A DNA stretch of 40,078 nucleotides from Rhodospirillaceae bacterium (GTDB taxonomy: Bacteria; Pseudomonadota; Alphaproteobacteria; Rhodospirillales; JABHCV01): assembly GCA_014382375.1 (NCBI GenBank), contig JACNJU010000035.1, positions 1 to 40,078 on the forward strand, in the 5' to 3' direction. Numbering within the stretch: the first letter of the stretch is position 1; each line of letters starts with the position of its first letter. The notes under the pieces are model-generated. The model searched no databases, was not told where the DNA came from, and saw nothing but the letters and a program-made list of their open reading frames with translations. This document shows positions 10,452 through 21,486 of this stretch, in pieces. The position numbers were made by a program, and so were the translations under genes.

Positions 10452-11460
10452 ATTCTTTTATTCATATATCTGGCCTGTGTTGTGGATCGTCATCAAGATT
10501 GTCGCCATTGTGTTGCCCGTTTTGATCGGCGTTGCGTACCTCACTTACGTGGAACGCAAGGTTATCGGGGCCATGCAACTGCGCCGTGGTCCCAATGTGG
10601 TTGGACCATTCGGTCTTCTGCAACCGATGGCTGATGGCCTGAAGCTGTTCCTCAAGGAAACCATTGTTCCTTCCGGGGCCAACCCGGTGGTGTTCCTGCT
10701 GGCGCCGATGGTAACTTTTATTCTGGCGCTGTTCGCCTGGTCGGTGATCCCGTTTGATCAGGGTATGGTTCTGGCCAACATCAACGTCGGTATACTGTTC
10801 CTGTTTGCGGTGTCCTCGCTTGGCGTTTACGGAATTTTGATGGCCGGCTGGGCGTCTAATTCCAAGTATGCGTTTTTGGGGGCACTTCGTTCGGCAGCCC
10901 AAATGGTGTCCTATGAAATTTCCATGGGCTTCGTTATTGTGACGGTGCTGATGTGTGTCGGATCACTTAATCTGACCGACATCGTTATGGCCCAGAAGAA
11001 CGTCTGGTTTATTGTTCCGCTGTTCCCGATGGCTGTTATTTTCCTGATTTCGATCCTCGCTGAAACCAATCGCCACCCGTTTGACCTGCCTGAAGCGGAA
11101 GCCGAACTGGTGGCCGGTTTCAACGTCGAATATTCGGCAATGGCCTTCGCGTTGTTCTTCCTTGGTGAATACGCCAACATGATCCTGATGTCCGCTTTGA
11201 TGGCGATCCTGTTTTTGGGCGGCTGGTTGCCGCCGCTCGATATCGCGCCGTTGAATTTGATCCCGGGGCCCTTGTGGCTGGCCGCGAAGATCGCCTTCGT
11301 GCTGTTTTTCTTCCTGTGGGTGCGGGCTTCGTTCCCGCGTTATCGTTACGACCAGCTGATGCGCCTTGGCTGGAAAGTGTTTCTGCCAATTTCGTTAGCC
11401 GCCGTCATCATCGTTGCTGGCGTGCTGGTTGCTTTTGATCTCACGCCGGTATCTGGATAA
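10444..11460 (+). CDS. nuoH: NADH-quinone oxidoreductase subunit H
   Basis: This membrane subunit links the quinone cavity to the proton channels (ND1 type). The 338 residues are strongly hydrophobic with about eight helices. Conserved blocks include [20 protein letters not shown] near the first cytoplasmic loop and [17 protein letters not shown], a charged quinone-site loop. I chose the ATG at 10444 (sequence [10 protein letters not shown]) with AAAGGG upstream; the longer reading from 10399 would add 15 polar residues inside nuoG. GGGAGGG follows the stop and serves nuoI. Confidence 0.97.
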   Translation: MVEFFYSYIWPVLWIVIKIVAIVLPVLIGVAYLTYVERKVIGAMQLRRGPNVVGPFGLLQPMADGLKLFLKETIVPSGANPVVFLLAPMVTFILALFAWSVIPFDQGMVLANINVGILFLFAVSSLGVYGILMAGWASNSKYAFLGALRSAAQMVSYEISMGFVIVTVLMCVGSLNLTDIVMAQKNVWFIVPLFPMAVIFLISILAETNRHPFDLPEAEAELVAGFNVEYSAMAFALFFLGEYANMILMSALMAILFLGGWLPPLDIAPLNLIPGPLWLAAKIAFVLFFFLWVRASFPRYRYDQLMRLGWKVFLPISLAAVIIVAGVLVAFDLTPVSG

Positions 11461-11474
11461 GGGAGGGTAAGAAA

Positions 11475-11963
11475 ATGAGTTTCATTTATCGCGGTATCAG
11501 AACCTTCCTGTTAGCCGAACTGGTTAGCGGCCTGTCGCTGACCCTGCGCTATATGTTCCGGCCCAAAGTGACGCTGAACTACCCTTACGAGAAGGGTTAT
11601 CTGAGCCCGCGTTTCAGGGGTGAACATGCGCTCAGGCGCTATGCCAACGGCGAGGAACGCTGCATCTCGTGCAAATTGTGCGAGGCCATTTGCCCGGCCC
11701 AGGCGATCACCATCGAAGGCGATGTGCGAAGCGATGGCTCGCGCCGCACGACCCGCTACGATATTGATATGACAAAGTGTATTTACTGCGGTTTTTGCGA
11801 GGAAGCCTGCCCGGTTGACGCCATCGTCGAAGGACCGAATTTTGAATACTCCACGGAAACCCGTGAAGAGTTGATGTATGACAAAACCAAATTACTGGCA
11901 AACGGCGAGCGTTGGGAAACCGAAATCGCCGAACGCCTGTCGGCAGATGCGCCGTATCGTTGA
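11475..11963 (+). CDS. nuoI: NADH-quinone oxidoreductase subunit I
   Basis: This is the TYKY-type ferredoxin subunit of the peripheral arm. The 162 residues carry two classical [4Fe-4S] motifs: Cys63, 66, 69 and 73 ([12 protein letters not shown]), and Cys102, 105, 108 and 112 ([12 protein letters not shown]), binding N6a and N6b. An N-terminal amphipathic segment (about 1-30) docks on the membrane arm. A GGGAGGG ribosome site precedes the ATG. The 46-nt gap after it is the largest inside the nuo operon. Confidence 0.98.
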   Translation: MSFIYRGIRTFLLAELVSGLSLTLRYMFRPKVTLNYPYEKGYLSPRFRGEHALRRYANGEERCISCKLCEAICPAQAITIEGDVRSDGSRRTTRYDIDMTKCIYCGFCEEACPVDAIVEGPNFEYSTETREELMYDKTKLLANGERWETEIAERLSADAPYR

Positions 11964-12009
11964 TGCTTGAAGGGGACAGAAAGATCGTGTTGAGAGGGAC
12001 TTTGGTCAG

Positions 12010-12618
12010 ATGATTATTCAGGGGCTGACATTTTATATGTTTGCGTTCATCGCCATTGCCGCCGGGGTGATGGTGGTCAGTGCGAAGAATCCCGTGCATT
12101 CAGTACTGTTCCTGATTTTGGCCTTCTTCAATTCAGCCGGCTTGTTCGTGCTGATGGGGGCTGAATTCCTGGCCATGCTGCTGGTTGTCGTTTACGTCGG
12201 CGCGGTTGCGGTGCTGTTCATGTTCGTCGTCATGATGCTCGACATCAATTTTGTCGAATTACGCCAAGGCTTTTTAAAGTACCTGCCAGTTGGTGCTGTG
12301 GCCGGGCTTGTGCTGGTTGTTGAATTGATCGTTGTTGTCGGTGGTTGGCATTTGAGCCCCGAAGCCCTAAAGACAGCGGCCTCGCCGATCCCTGAAAATG
12401 TAACCAACACCCACGCCCTGGGTGCCATCATTTATACGGATTACATCTTCCTGTTCCAGGCAGCCGGCATGGTGCTGCTGATCGCCATGATCGGGGCCAT
12501 TGTGTTGACTCACCGCAAGCGTTCGGGTGTTAAAAAGCAGCGTATCGCCGACCAGCTGGCGCGCAAACCCGAAGACACTCTGGAAATTATCGATGTCGAG
12601 TCGGGGAGGGGCATCTGA
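12010..12618 (+). CDS. nuoJ: NADH-quinone oxidoreductase subunit J
   Basis: This is the ND6-type membrane subunit. The 202 residues have five predicted helices, including the conserved third helix with [18 protein letters not shown], whose pi-bulge region is implicated in coupling. A soluble C-terminal tail (from about 170) is charged. A GAGAGGGAC ribosome site lies upstream. The stop overlaps the nuoK start as TGATG. Confidence 0.96.
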   Translation: MIIQGLTFYMFAFIAIAAGVMVVSAKNPVHSVLFLILAFFNSAGLFVLMGAEFLAMLLVVVYVGAVAVLFMFVVMMLDINFVELRQGFLKYLPVGAVAGLVLVVELIVVVGGWHLSPEALKTAASPIPENVTNTHALGAIIYTDYIFLFQAAGMVLLIAMIGAIVLTHRKRSGVKKQRIADQLARKPEDTLEIIDVESGRGI

Positions 12619-12929
12619 TGTTTGATATCGGTCTTTCCCACTATCTGATCGTTGCCGCCATTCTGTTTTCACTGGGCATCTTCGGTATTTTCATGAACCG
12701 CAAGAATGTCATCGTCATTCTGATGTCCGTAGAATTGATGCTGCTTGCGGTGAATATTAATTTTGTCGCGTTCTCTGTTGAACTGGGCGATCTGGTTGGT
12801 CAGGTATTTGCCATGTTCGTTTTGACCGTTGCCGCCGCAGAGGCTGCTATCGGGCTTGCCATCATGGTTGTCTTTTTCCGAAATCGCGGCACCATCGCCG
12901 TCGAAGACATCAACGCGATGAAGGGGTAG
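12618..12929 (+). CDS. nuoK: NADH-quinone oxidoreductase subunit K
   Basis: This is the ND4L-type membrane subunit, part of the E-channel for protons. The 103 residues form three helices. The two conserved membrane glutamates are present: Glu39 in [11 protein letters not shown] and Glu75 in [10 protein letters not shown], matching Glu36 and Glu72 of E. coli. It is coupled to nuoJ by the TGATG overlap and separated from nuoL by 7 nt. Confidence 0.97.
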   Translation: MFDIGLSHYLIVAAILFSLGIFGIFMNRKNVIVILMSVELMLLAVNINFVAFSVELGDLVGQVFAMFVLTVAAAEAAIGLAIMVVFFRNRGTIAVEDINAMKG

Positions 12930-12936
12930 GGAAAAG

Positions 12937-14895
12937 ATGATTACCACAGCCGTTTTCCTGCCACTTATCGCCGCCATCATTGCCGGGGCCATGGCCTTTA
13001 CGAACACCGGCGATGACAAGGCGAAGAAGGCCCGGCTGGACATGATGGCCCAGTACGTCACCTGTGGCGGCCTGCTACTTTCAGCAATTTTTGCCATTGT
13101 CATTTTCAAGGATGTCGCCCTTGGCGGCAATGCCCAGACGGTTCAGTTATTCAGCTGGATTGAGTCAGGCTCATTAAACATTTCCTGGGCCTTGCGGGTG
13201 GATAGCCTGACGGCGGTGATGATGATCGTCGTTACCGTGGTATCAGCCATGGTTCATGTCTATTCCATCGGCTACATGTCACACGATCCGGATGTGCCGC
13301 GCTTTATGGCTTACCTGAGCCTGTTTACCTTTTTCATGTTGATGTTGGTGACGGCCGATAATCTGGTGCAGATGTTCTTTGGTTGGGAAGGGGTTGGCCT
13401 GTCGTCCTACCTGTTGATCGGTTTCTGGTATAACAAGCCATCGGCCAACGCCGCAGCCATCAAGGCCTTTGTCGTTAACCGTGTCGGCGACTTTGGCTTT
13501 GCGCTGGGCATCTTCACCGTCTTCATGATGTTTGATTCTGTCAATCTTGATGAAATCTTCACCGCCGTTCCGATGAAGGCGAACGATACGATCAGCGTCT
13601 TCGGTGGCCAGTTCCATGGCCTGACTGTCGCCTGTCTGTTGTTGTTCGTCGGCGCTATGGGTAAATCAGCCCAGTTGGGGCTGCACACGTGGCTTCCTGA
13701 TGCGATGGAAGGCCCGACACCGGTTTCGGCCCTGATCCACGCCGCAACCATGGTCACCGCCGGTGTCTTTATGGTCGCCAGGCTTTCACCGTTATTTGAA
13801 TATTCCGAGGTGGCTTTGAGCGTTGTTACCATTGTCGGCGGATCAACGGCAATTTTCGCCGCCACCATCGCCTGCACCCAAACTGATATCAAACGGGTGA
13901 TTGCCTATTCGACCTGTTCGCAGCTTGGTTATATGTTCTTCGCTTGTGGTGTTTCGGCTTATTCCGCCGGCATCTTCCATTTGATGACTCATGGCTTTTT
14001 CAAGGCTCTGCTGTTCCTGGGAGCCGGTTCGGTCATTCACGCCATGTCTGATGAGCAGGACATGCGCAAGATGGGTGGTATTCGCAAAATGATCCCGGTC
14101 ACCTACGCGCTGATGTGGGTTGGTTCGCTGGCCCTGGCCGGAATCTGGCCGTTTGCCGGTTTCTATTCCAAGGACATTATTCTTGAAGCCGCGTGGGGCG
14201 CCCATACCCTTACCGGTGGTTACGCTTTCTGGATGGGTATTCTGGCCGCCTTCCTGACTGCCTTCTATTCCTGGCGGGTTATCCTGATGACCTTCCATGG
14301 AGAATCCAGGGCCGATGAAAGGGTGCTGGCCCATGTTCATGAAAGCCCGAAGGTGATGCTGGTGCCGTTGATCGTGCTGGCCGCTGGCGCCTTGTTTGCA
14401 GGTTACATTGGTTATGAATCTTTCGTTGGCCAAAAAGGGGTTGAATTCTGGGGCAGTGCAATTTTGGTTCTGGATAGCCATCAGGCCCTTGAGGCCGCGC
14501 ACCACGCACCGTTCTGGGTCAAGTATCTTCCCCTGGGTGTTGGTGTCGCAGGTATTGGTCTGGCTTATGTCCTGTACATGTGGAAACCGGCTATTCCGGC
14601 GCTCATTGTCGATCAAATCCGGCCGCTTTATACCTTCGTTCATAACAAATGGTACTTCGACGAAGCCTACGACTTCCTGTTTGTAAAACCAGCCTTTTAT
14701 ATTGGTCGTAACCTGTGGAAAACCGGCGATGGTGCCCTTATTGACGGTCTTGGCCCTGACGGCCTTTCGGCGGTCACACTGAACCTTGCCAAGCGGGTAG
14801 CGCGTTTGCAGAGCGGCTATCTGTATCACTACGTTTTCGCCATGCTGGGCGGCATTATCGTTTTAATCACCATGTACATGTTGCTGGGTGGATAA
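12937..14895 (+). CDS. nuoL: NADH-quinone oxidoreductase subunit L
   Basis: This is the distal antiporter-like proton-pumping subunit (ND5 type), with about 16 helices and the long lateral helix at the C-terminus. It has 652 residues. The key channel residues are Glu151 in [12 protein letters not shown] and Lys243 in [10 protein letters not shown], followed by [20 protein letters not shown], the family signature. The gene is intact. A long antisense ORF inside it (13843-14829) is a composition shadow. Confidence 0.98.
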   Translation: MITTAVFLPLIAAIIAGAMAFTNTGDDKAKKARLDMMAQYVTCGGLLLSAIFAIVIFKDVALGGNAQTVQLFSWIESGSLNISWALRVDSLTAVMMIVVTVVSAMVHVYSIGYMSHDPDVPRFMAYLSLFTFFMLMLVTADNLVQMFFGWEGVGLSSYLLIGFWYNKPSANAAAIKAFVVNRVGDFGFALGIFTVFMMFDSVNLDEIFTAVPMKANDTISVFGGQFHGLTVACLLLFVGAMGKSAQLGLHTWLPDAMEGPTPVSALIHAATMVTAGVFMVARLSPLFEYSEVALSVVTIVGGSTAIFAATIACTQTDIKRVIAYSTCSQLGYMFFACGVSAYSAGIFHLMTHGFFKALLFLGAGSVIHAMSDEQDMRKMGGIRKMIPVTYALMWVGSLALAGIWPFAGFYSKDIILEAAWGAHTLTGGYAFWMGILAAFLTAFYSWRVILMTFHGESRADERVLAHVHESPKVMLVPLIVLAAGALFAGYIGYESFVGQKGVEFWGSAILVLDSHQALEAAHHAPFWVKYLPLGVGVAGIGLAYVLYMWKPAIPALIVDQIRPLYTFVHNKWYFDEAYDFLFVKPAFYIGRNLWKTGDGALIDGLGPDGLSAVTLNLAKRVARLQSGYLYHYVFAMLGGIIVLITMYMLLGG

Positions 14896-14902
14896 GAGCA
14901 TT

Positions 14903-16414
14903 ATGAATTATTTCCCCATCCTCACATTACTGATTTTCGCGCCGTTGGCGGGAGCGCTTTTCATTCTTGCCATTCGCGGTGAGCAAGAAGTCGTCAACCG
15001 CAACGCCCGCCACGTCGCCATTTGGACATCCAGTGCGGTATTCCTGCTATCGTTGATGCTGTGGGCTGGCTTTGATAACACCACGGCAGATTTCCAGTTC
15101 GTCGAGCAATGGCAATGGATGCCGGCCTTCAATATCGCCTACCATGTGGGCGTTGACGGCATTTCTGTCCTGTTCGTTCTGCTGACCACCTTATTGACGC
15201 CGATTTGTATTCTCGCCAGTTGGGAATCGATCCAGGAGCGGGTCAAGGAATACATGATCGCCTTTCTGGTTCTTGAAACCATGATGGTCGGCATGTTCGT
15301 GGCTCTCGATATCTTCGTCTTCTATATTTTCTTTGAAGCGGTGTTGCTTCCGATGTTCCTGATTATCGGTGTCTGGGGTGGCCCAAGACGCGTTTACGCG
15401 GCATTCAAGCTGTTCCTTTACACCTTGCTCGGCTCTGTCCTGATGCTGGTCGCTGTGCTGGCCATGTATGTGGACGCCGGAACAGCCGATATCCCGACGT
15501 TGCTGACGCACGACTTCCCGGCGACCATGCAGACATGGTTGTGGTTGGCGTTCTTTGCCTCGTTCGCGGTTAAAATGCCCATGTGGCCGGTTCATACGTG
15601 GCTTCCTGACGCCCACGTTGAAGCACCGACCGCCGGTTCGGTCATTCTGGCCGGTGTGTTGCTGAAATTTGGCGGCTACGGGTTCCTGCGTTTCTCGTTG
15701 CCCATGTTCCCGCTGGCGACCATGGATTTCACGCCACTGATTTATTCTTTAAGCATTATTGCTGTGATCTATACCTCGCTTGTCGCGCTGGCCCAGGAAG
15801 ACATGAAAAAGCTGATCGCCTATTCATCTGTCGCCCATATGGGGTTTGTCACCATCGGGACCTTTACACAGACGGTACAGGGGGTAGAGGGTGCGATCTA
15901 TCAGATGCTCAGCCACGGTATTGTTTCGGCGGCCCTGTTCCTGATCGTCGGGGTCGTCTACGACCGCATCCATTCGCGCGAAATCGATATGTATGGCGGG
16001 CTGGTCCATCGAATGCCAGTTTACGCTCTGGCCTTTATGGTGTTCATGTTGGCCTCTGTCGGCTTGCCGGGAACCGGCGGTTTTGTTGGTGAGTTCCTGG
16101 TCCTGCTTGGTGCCTTTCAGGTTAACCCCTGGGTTGCTGCACTGGCTTCCACGGGTGTGATCCTGGGTGCGGTTTATATGTTGTATCTATACCGTCGTAT
16201 TATCTTTGGCCAACTGACCAAAGAGCATTTGATGAAAATCACCGATTTAAGCGGACGCGAGATTATGGTCTTTGCGCCCCTTGCAGTGCTGGTTCTGTGG
16301 ATGGGGGTTTATCCGTCCTCGTTCCTGGACGTCATGCATGTCTCGGTAAACAATCTGATCGACAGGGTAGAGACCGCGCAAGCGGCTTCACAAGCCTTGC
16401 TGGCCGGGAGATAA
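14903..16414 (+). CDS. nuoM: NADH-quinone oxidoreductase subunit M
   Basis: This is the central antiporter-like proton-pumping subunit (ND4 type), with about 14 helices. It has 503 residues from the ATG at 14903. Glu145 (FFEAVLLPM) and Lys224 ([18 protein letters not shown]) are the conserved channel residues. I prefer this ATG, with AAGAG upstream, over a GTG at 14888 that would overlap nuoL. A 4-nt gap leads to nuoN. Confidence 0.97.
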   Translation: MNYFPILTLLIFAPLAGALFILAIRGEQEVVNRNARHVAIWTSSAVFLLSLMLWAGFDNTTADFQFVEQWQWMPAFNIAYHVGVDGISVLFVLLTTLLTPICILASWESIQERVKEYMIAFLVLETMMVGMFVALDIFVFYIFFEAVLLPMFLIIGVWGGPRRVYAAFKLFLYTLLGSVLMLVAVLAMYVDAGTADIPTLLTHDFPATMQTWLWLAFFASFAVKMPMWPVHTWLPDAHVEAPTAGSVILAGVLLKFGGYGFLRFSLPMFPLATMDFTPLIYSLSIIAVIYTSLVALAQEDMKKLIAYSSVAHMGFVTIGTFTQTVQGVEGAIYQMLSHGIVSAALFLIVGVVYDRIHSREIDMYGGLVHRMPVYALAFMVFMLASVGLPGTGGFVGEFLVLLGAFQVNPWVAALASTGVILGAVYMLYLYRRIIFGQLTKEHLMKITDLSGREIMVFAPLAVLVLWMGVYPSSFLDVMHVSVNNLIDRVETAQAASQALLAGR

Positions 16415-16418
16415 GGGA

Positions 16419-17891
16419 ATGACCGAAATACCAAACATGGTCCCGGTGATTCCGGAAATTTTTGTCGCCGTTATCGGCATGGCATTGTTGATGCTTGGCG
16501 TTTTTCAGAAAGCCGCTGATGACGCCACCGAAGTGAAAACGGCGCATCTGGTATCTCGTCTTGGCATGATAAGTCTGGTGCTGACAATGATGCTTGTCGC
16601 CACCGTTGCCGGAAGCACGTTTAATACCTTTAGCGGCATGTTTGTCAGCGACCCGTTTGCGGTTTATTTCAAGATACTGATCCTGTTCGCGTCGGCCCTG
16701 ACCCTGGCGATTTCACACAACTACATGGAAAATCAGGGCATCGCCCGCTTTGAGTACACAGTGCTTGTTATTTTCGCGACCCTGGGCATGATGATCATGA
16801 TCTCGGCGAGCAATTTGATGTCGTTGTATCTGGGGCTGGAAATGCAATCCCTGTCCCTGTATGTGATTGCTACCTTTAACCGGGATGATGAACGATCAAC
16901 GGAAGCCGGGCTTAAATATTTCGTTCTTGGCGCTGTCGCTTCGGGCATGCTGCTGTACGGCTCGTCACTGGTTTACGGTTTTTCAGGAACCACGGATTTT
17001 CAGATGCTGGGCAACATGTTTGACGGTGACCACGCTCCCGATGCGTCGCTTGGCCTGATCGTCGGCATCGTCTTTATTCTTGCCGGTTTATCGTTCAAGG
17101 TTTCCGCAGTGCCGTTCCACATGTGGACGCCCGATGTTTATGAAGGTGCGCCAACACCTGTGACGGCGTTCTTCTCTGTCGGCCCAAAGATCGCCGCTAT
17201 CGCCCTTTTCATCCGTGTCATGGTCGGCCCGTTTGGTGATCTGGTCCAGCATTGGCAACAGATTATCGTGCTGATTTCCGTCGCCTCCATGCTGCTTGGC
17301 GCTTTCGCCGCCATTAACCAGACCAACATCAAACGGATGATGGCCTATAGCTCCATTGGTCATGTCGGTTATGCCCTGATCGGCCTTGTGGTCGCAAACG
17401 AGGCGGGTGTTCGCGGTATCATGATTTATATGGCGGTTTATCTGTTCATGAACATCGGTGCCTTCGCCTGCATTCTGACGATGCGCCGGGCTGGTCGGAT
17501 GGTCGAAAAAATCAGCGACCTTTCCGGATTGTCGAAAACCCACCCCATGGTCGCTGCTGCACTGGCGATCTTTATGTTCTCCATGGCCGGTATCCCGCCG
17601 TTGGCCGGTTTCTTTTCCAAGTTGTATATCTTCTTTGCTGCCGTGGAATCCGGCTTCTTCGCCCTGGCGATTATCGGTGTGCTCAGTAGTGTCGTTGGCG
17701 CTTTTTACTATTTACGCATTATCAAGGTTGTTTACTTTGATCCACCTGATGAGACCCTTGATACCCCCATTGACCGTAATCTGGGTTATGTAATCTTCGG
17801 CACGGCGCTGATTGTGGTTCTTTTCTTTGCCTTCCCTGGCATTATTATTGATGGAGCTTCCGCCGCTGCCGCTGCCATGTTCACGAAATGA
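16419..17891 (+). CDS. nuoN: NADH-quinone oxidoreductase subunit N
   Basis: This is the third antiporter-like proton-pumping subunit (ND2 type). The 490 residues have about 14 helices. Glu141 in YLGLEMQSLSLY and the lysine in LSFKVSAVPFHMWTPDVYEG are the conserved charged residues. A GATAAGGGA ribosome site precedes the ATG. It ends the nuo block, but its stop overlaps the birA start (ATGA), so transcription and translation probably continue into the next genes. Confidence 0.98.
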   Translation: MTEIPNMVPVIPEIFVAVIGMALLMLGVFQKAADDATEVKTAHLVSRLGMISLVLTMMLVATVAGSTFNTFSGMFVSDPFAVYFKILILFASALTLAISHNYMENQGIARFEYTVLVIFATLGMMIMISASNLMSLYLGLEMQSLSLYVIATFNRDDERSTEAGLKYFVLGAVASGMLLYGSSLVYGFSGTTDFQMLGNMFDGDHAPDASLGLIVGIVFILAGLSFKVSAVPFHMWTPDVYEGAPTPVTAFFSVGPKIAAIALFIRVMVGPFGDLVQHWQQIIVLISVASMLLGAFAAINQTNIKRMMAYSSIGHVGYALIGLVVANEAGVRGIMIYMAVYLFMNIGAFACILTMRRAGRMVEKISDLSGLSKTHPMVAAALAIFMFSMAGIPPLAGFFSKLYIFFAAVESGFFALAIIGVLSSVVGAFYYLRIIKVVYFDPPDETLDTPIDRNLGYVIFGTALIVVLFFAFPGIIIDGASAAAAAMFTK

Positions 17892-18637
17892 GCGAGAGCG
17901 CAAGTCTTCCAAGCCCCTACAAACTGATTTCTCTGGATTGTATCGACAGCACCAATGAAGAGGCTAAACGATTGGCCCAGGACGGCGCGCCTGAGGGCAC
18001 AGTCGTATGGGCCAGGGAGCAAACGGCAGGGCGCGGCAGATGGGGTCGAAGCTGGACCTCAGAGGCAGGTAACCTCTATTGTTCCATTCTGCTAAGGCCC
18101 GATTGTCATGCCTTCAAGGCCGTGCAATTAAGTTTTGTCGCCGCCCTTGGAATGGCCGAGGCTGTTTCCTCGGTGTTGCCCAAGGGTGCATTTGTCAATT
18201 GCAAATGGCCAAACGACGTGCTGGTCGAGGGGCGCAAGGTTTCCGGGATATTGCTGGAATCCCAAACCGTTCCCCTGGGTGGAATGGATTGGCTGATCAT
18301 CGGCGCGGGCCTGAATATTGCCAGCTTTCCCGAAGAGGTGGAATTCCCGGCAACCTCTCTGCTGCGCGAAGGGGCAAAGAACGTAACAGTGGAAATGATG
18401 CTTGAAACGTTCTGCCTGCGCTTTTTGGCCGGTTTCGTGACCTGGAAGAAACTCGGTTTCCAGCCGACCAGAAAGGCGTGGTTACGCCGCGCCGCCTGGA
18501 TTGGCAAGGAAATCACCGTGCGCCTTGAAAAAGAAACCCTGAAAGGGGAATTTAAGGACCTTGATAGTGACGGGGCGTTAATCCTGTTGCACAATGGCGA
18601 CGAGCGGCGTATCACCGCTGGCGATATCTTCATTTAG
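17888..18637 (+). CDS. birA: Biotin--[acetyl-CoA-carboxylase] ligase (EC 6.3.4.15)
   Basis: This enzyme activates biotin with ATP and attaches it to the carrier lysine of biotin-dependent carboxylases. The 249 residues contain the adenylation loop GRGRWGRSW (48-56), KWPNDVLV and KVSGILLE (biotin site), and a small C-terminal SH3-like domain. There is no N-terminal helix-turn-helix, so this is the monofunctional type that does not repress biotin genes. It sits after nuoN with an ATGA overlap, the usual place in Rhodospirillales. A link to methylmalonyl-CoA epimerase downstream, through biotin-dependent propionyl-CoA carboxylase, is only suggestive. Confidence 0.95.
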   Translation: MSESASLPSPYKLISLDCIDSTNEEAKRLAQDGAPEGTVVWAREQTAGRGRWGRSWTSEAGNLYCSILLRPDCHAFKAVQLSFVAALGMAEAVSSVLPKGAFVNCKWPNDVLVEGRKVSGILLESQTVPLGGMDWLIIGAGLNIASFPEEVEFPATSLLREGAKNVTVEMMLETFCLRFLAGFVTWKKLGFQPTRKAWLRRAAWIGKEITVRLEKETLKGEFKDLDSDGALILLHNGDERRITAGDIFI

Positions 18638-18646
18638 GAATTGGCA

Positions 18647-19420
18647 ATGTTACTGGCCATCGATTCAGGAAACACCAATACGGTTTTCGCCATATTTGAC
18701 GAACATGGAACCGTGCTTGGTGAATGGCGCGCTTCGAGCACGCCCGAACGAACCGCTGACGAACACGGCGTCTGGTTGATGCAACTTCTCGCGCTGTCGG
18801 GCATTGATCGCGCGTCTATTGAAAACGCCATTATCGCGACGGTCGTTCCGAGCACATTGTTCGCCCTGAAAACCCTGTGCAGGACATATTTCAATGCCGA
18901 TCCACTTGTTGTTGGTGAGGATGGTGTTGAACTTGGCATTGATGTTCTTCTCGACCAGCCCCAGGAAGTTGGTGCCGACAGGCTGGTTAATGCGATTTCA
19001 GCCCACCGGCGCTACGGGGGGCCGTTGATCATTGTCGATTTTGGCACCGCCACGACTTTTGATGTGGTTGACGGGGACGGAAATTATGCAGGCGGTGTTA
19101 TCGCGCCCGGCATCAATCTATCGCAGGAAGCCCTGCACACGGCCGCCGCCAAGTTGCCCAGGGTGGCTATCTGCAAACCTGAACGGGTTATTGGCAAGGG
19201 CACGGTTGAGGCCATGCAGTCAGGAATCTACTGGGGTTATCTATCGATGATAGAAGGCGTTACCAGGCGCATTGAAGAAGAATTCGGAACGTCCATGAAA
19301 GTAATCGCCACCGGTGGTCTGGCGCCGTTGTTCGCCCAATCGACAGACAGCATTGAATGTGCCGATGGGGAATTGACCCTGCGCGGCCTCTACACAATCT
19401 ACCAACTCAACAAACCATGA
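18647..19420 (+). CDS. coaX: Type III pantothenate kinase (EC 2.7.1.33)
   Basis: This enzyme phosphorylates pantothenate with ATP, the first committed step of coenzyme A synthesis. The 257 residues belong to the ASKHA fold. The N-terminal phosphate motif is DSGNTNT (6-12), with GADR in the middle and then DFGTATTFDVV and the GGVIAPG segment. A late TGG region (IATGGLAPLF) is also typical. I chose the ATG at 18647, with AGGA 7 nt upstream, over a TTG six bases earlier. Its stop overlaps the RNase J start (ATGA). Confidence 0.95.
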   Translation: MLLAIDSGNTNTVFAIFDEHGTVLGEWRASSTPERTADEHGVWLMQLLALSGIDRASIENAIIATVVPSTLFALKTLCRTYFNADPLVVGEDGVELGIDVLLDQPQEVGADRLVNAISAHRRYGGPLIIVDFGTATTFDVVDGDGNYAGGVIAPGINLSQEALHTAAAKLPRVAICKPERVIGKGTVEAMQSGIYWGYLSMIEGVTRRIEEEFGTSMKVIATGGLAPLFAQSTDSIECADGELTLRGLYTIYQLNKP

Positions 19421-21063
19421 CAGATCAGGAGGAGCTTCTTTTCCTGCCGCTTGGTGGTGCTGGCGAGATCGGTATGAACCTCAACCTGTATGGCTATGGT
19501 CGGCGTGGGGCCGAGCGCTGGATGATGGTTGATCTGGGTATTACTTTTGGTGACGGATCGCTTCCCGGTGTTGAAGTGATGATGCCTGACCCGGCCTTTA
19601 TCGAAGAACGACTTGATCAACTGGAAGCCCTGGTCCTGACCCATGCCCATGAAGATCATCTGGGCGCTGTCGCCCATTTGTGGCATCGCTTGCGGTGCCC
19701 CATCTACGCAACCCCGTTCACCGCCGACATTCTTGGTCATAAACTGCGAGAGGCCGGGCTTGAGGGGCAAGTCGATGTGACAATTGTTCCACTGGGAGGG
19801 ACGTTCACAATCGGCCCGTTTGAGCTTGAACTGATCACCCTGACCCATTCGATCCCCGAGCCCAACGCCATCGCCATTCGCACACCGGTAGGGACGGTCC
19901 TGCATACCGGCGACTGGAAGTTCGACCCGGACCCGGTCGTCGGTGAAGTTTCCGATGAAGAGGCCTTGCGCCAACTGGGCGAGGAAGGGACGCTGGCGAT
20001 TATCTGTGATTCAACCAATGTCTTTACAGCAGGAACCTCGGGTTCCGAAGGTGACTTGCTGGAAAGCCTGACGGATTTGATCGCGACATTGAAAAATCGC
20101 GTCGTTGTCACCTGCTTCGCGTCAAACGTTGCCCGTCTTGAAACCATCGCCGCTGCTGCCGCGGCCAATGACCGGGATGTGGTTCTTGCCGGTCGCGCGC
20201 TTTGGCGGTTTTCGGAAGTGGGGCGGGACCATGGCTGTCTTCAGGATACGCCAGCCTTTCTGGAAGAAGATCAAGCCGGTTTCCTGCCGCGAGACAAAAC
20301 GCTGATCGTTTGTACCGGATCCCAGGGTGAGCCGCGCGCCGCCCTATCGAGGATCGCCGGCGGTAGCCACCCACGTGTATCGCTGGAGGAAGGCGACACG
20401 GTGATCTTTTCCTCGCGCATTATTCCGGGCAATGAGACATCTATTGGCCGCCTGCAAAATCAACTGGTTCGCGCCGGTGTGCAGGTGATGAGCGAACGCG
20501 ATCACTTCGTTCATGTTTCGGGACATCCTGCCCGTGACGAACTGATTCGTATGTATCAACATGTGCGCCCATCCATCGCTATCCCCGTTCATGGCGAGCT
20601 GCGTCACATGGCCGAACACGCCCGTCTGGCCGTTGACTGTCAGGTCAGTCATACCATCGTCGGTGAAAATGGCTCGATGATGCGTATTGGTCCGGGCGAA
20701 CCCTGTATCGTCGATCACGTCCATTCCGGCAGGCTTGCCCTTGAAGGCAACAGGGTTGTGCCATTGCACGGCGAACTGATCAGGGGCCGCAAACGCGCCC
20801 TATGGAACGGTACGGCTGTGGTTACGGTTGTTATCGATAAAATGGGTAACCTCGCCGCCGAACCGGTGTTGACGACAACCGGGGTATTTGAAGATGGCGA
20901 TGAGGACTTGCACGATGCCGTTCTTGGTTGCGTCAAGGACGCCCTCAAGGATGAAGACAGCAAGGAAACGCGCAATGAAACCATTCGCATCGCCGTCAGG
21001 CGCCTGTTCCGTGAGCAACTGAACAAAAAGCCGATCACTCAGGTGCATTTGATCGAGATTTGA
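19417..21063 (+). CDS. rnj: Ribonuclease J
   Basis: This is a metallo-beta-lactamase/beta-CASP nuclease that matures and degrades RNA, with 5'-3' exonuclease and endonuclease activity. It has 548 residues. The zinc motif HAHEDH is at 76-81, with the further metal ligands expected at HTGDWKFD and CDSTN. The beta-CASP part contains CFASNVARLE and CTGSQGEPRAAL, and a late histidine lies in PVHGELRHM. I chose the ATG at 19417 (MTDQEELLFL); a longer reading from 19357 lies within coaX. This gene order after coaX is common in Rhodospirillales. Confidence 0.94.
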   Translation: MTDQEELLFLPLGGAGEIGMNLNLYGYGRRGAERWMMVDLGITFGDGSLPGVEVMMPDPAFIEERLDQLEALVLTHAHEDHLGAVAHLWHRLRCPIYATPFTADILGHKLREAGLEGQVDVTIVPLGGTFTIGPFELELITLTHSIPEPNAIAIRTPVGTVLHTGDWKFDPDPVVGEVSDEEALRQLGEEGTLAIICDSTNVFTAGTSGSEGDLLESLTDLIATLKNRVVVTCFASNVARLETIAAAAAANDRDVVLAGRALWRFSEVGRDHGCLQDTPAFLEEDQAGFLPRDKTLIVCTGSQGEPRAALSRIAGGSHPRVSLEEGDTVIFSSRIIPGNETSIGRLQNQLVRAGVQVMSERDHFVHVSGHPARDELIRMYQHVRPSIAIPVHGELRHMAEHARLAVDCQVSHTIVGENGSMMRIGPGEPCIVDHVHSGRLALEGNRVVPLHGELIRGRKRALWNGTAVVTVVIDKMGNLAAEPVLTTTGVFEDGDEDLHDAVLGCVKDALKDEDSKETRNETIRIAVRRLFREQLNKKPITQVHLIEI

Positions 21064-21081
21064 TTTATTTATGGAATGACC

Positions 21082-21486
21082 ATGATTGAAAAATTAAACC
21101 ACGTCGCCATTGCCGTTCCTGACCTGGAAGCCGCCTGCGCCAGTTATCGCGGTATGCTCGGTGCCAAGGTGTCGAAACCGCAGGACGAGCCTGATCACGG
21201 CGTCACGGTGGTTTTTGTCGAGCTGGCAAATTCCAAAATCGAACTACTGTTCCCGCTGGGCGATAATTCTCCAATTCAGGGATTTTTGGACAAAAATCCA
21301 AGCGGTGGCATCCACCATCTGTGCTTTGAAGTCGATGACATAATGGCCGCCCGTGATCACCTGGTTTCCGAAGGGGCGCGGATTCTGGGTAGCGGAGAGC
21401 CAAAAACCGGAGCCCACGGCAAACCGGTTTTATTCTTACATCCTAAAGACTTTCAGGGAACTCTTATCGAACTGGAAGAAGCATGA
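21082..21486 (+). CDS. mce: Methylmalonyl-CoA epimerase (EC 5.1.99.1)
   Basis: This enzyme interconverts (S)- and (R)-methylmalonyl-CoA in propionyl-CoA use. The 134 residues form a glyoxalase/VOC fold with two repeats. Visible are KLNHVAIAVPDLEAA with the first metal His near the start, the middle GGIHHLCFEVDDI with a second His, and the terminal Glu in GTLIELEE. I favour the ATG at 21082 because GGA lies about 6 nt upstream; an in-frame ATG at 21076 is possible. An 18-nt gap follows RNase J, and the stop overlaps tag (ATGA). Confidence 0.92.
   Translation: MIEKLNHVAIAVPDLEAACASYRGMLGAKVSKPQDEPDHGVTVVFVELANSKIELLFPLGDNSPIQGFLDKNPSGGIHHLCFEVDDIMAARDHLVSEGARILGSGEPKTGAHGKPVLFLHPKDFQGTLIELEEA

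Noticed and set aside
13843-14829. 328-codon minus-strand ORF inside nuoL, and similar long antisense ORFs in nuoD, nuoF and nuoG
   Set aside because: They lie opposite intact, strongly conserved genes and have low-complexity His/Gln/Gly-rich translations typical of antisense shadows.
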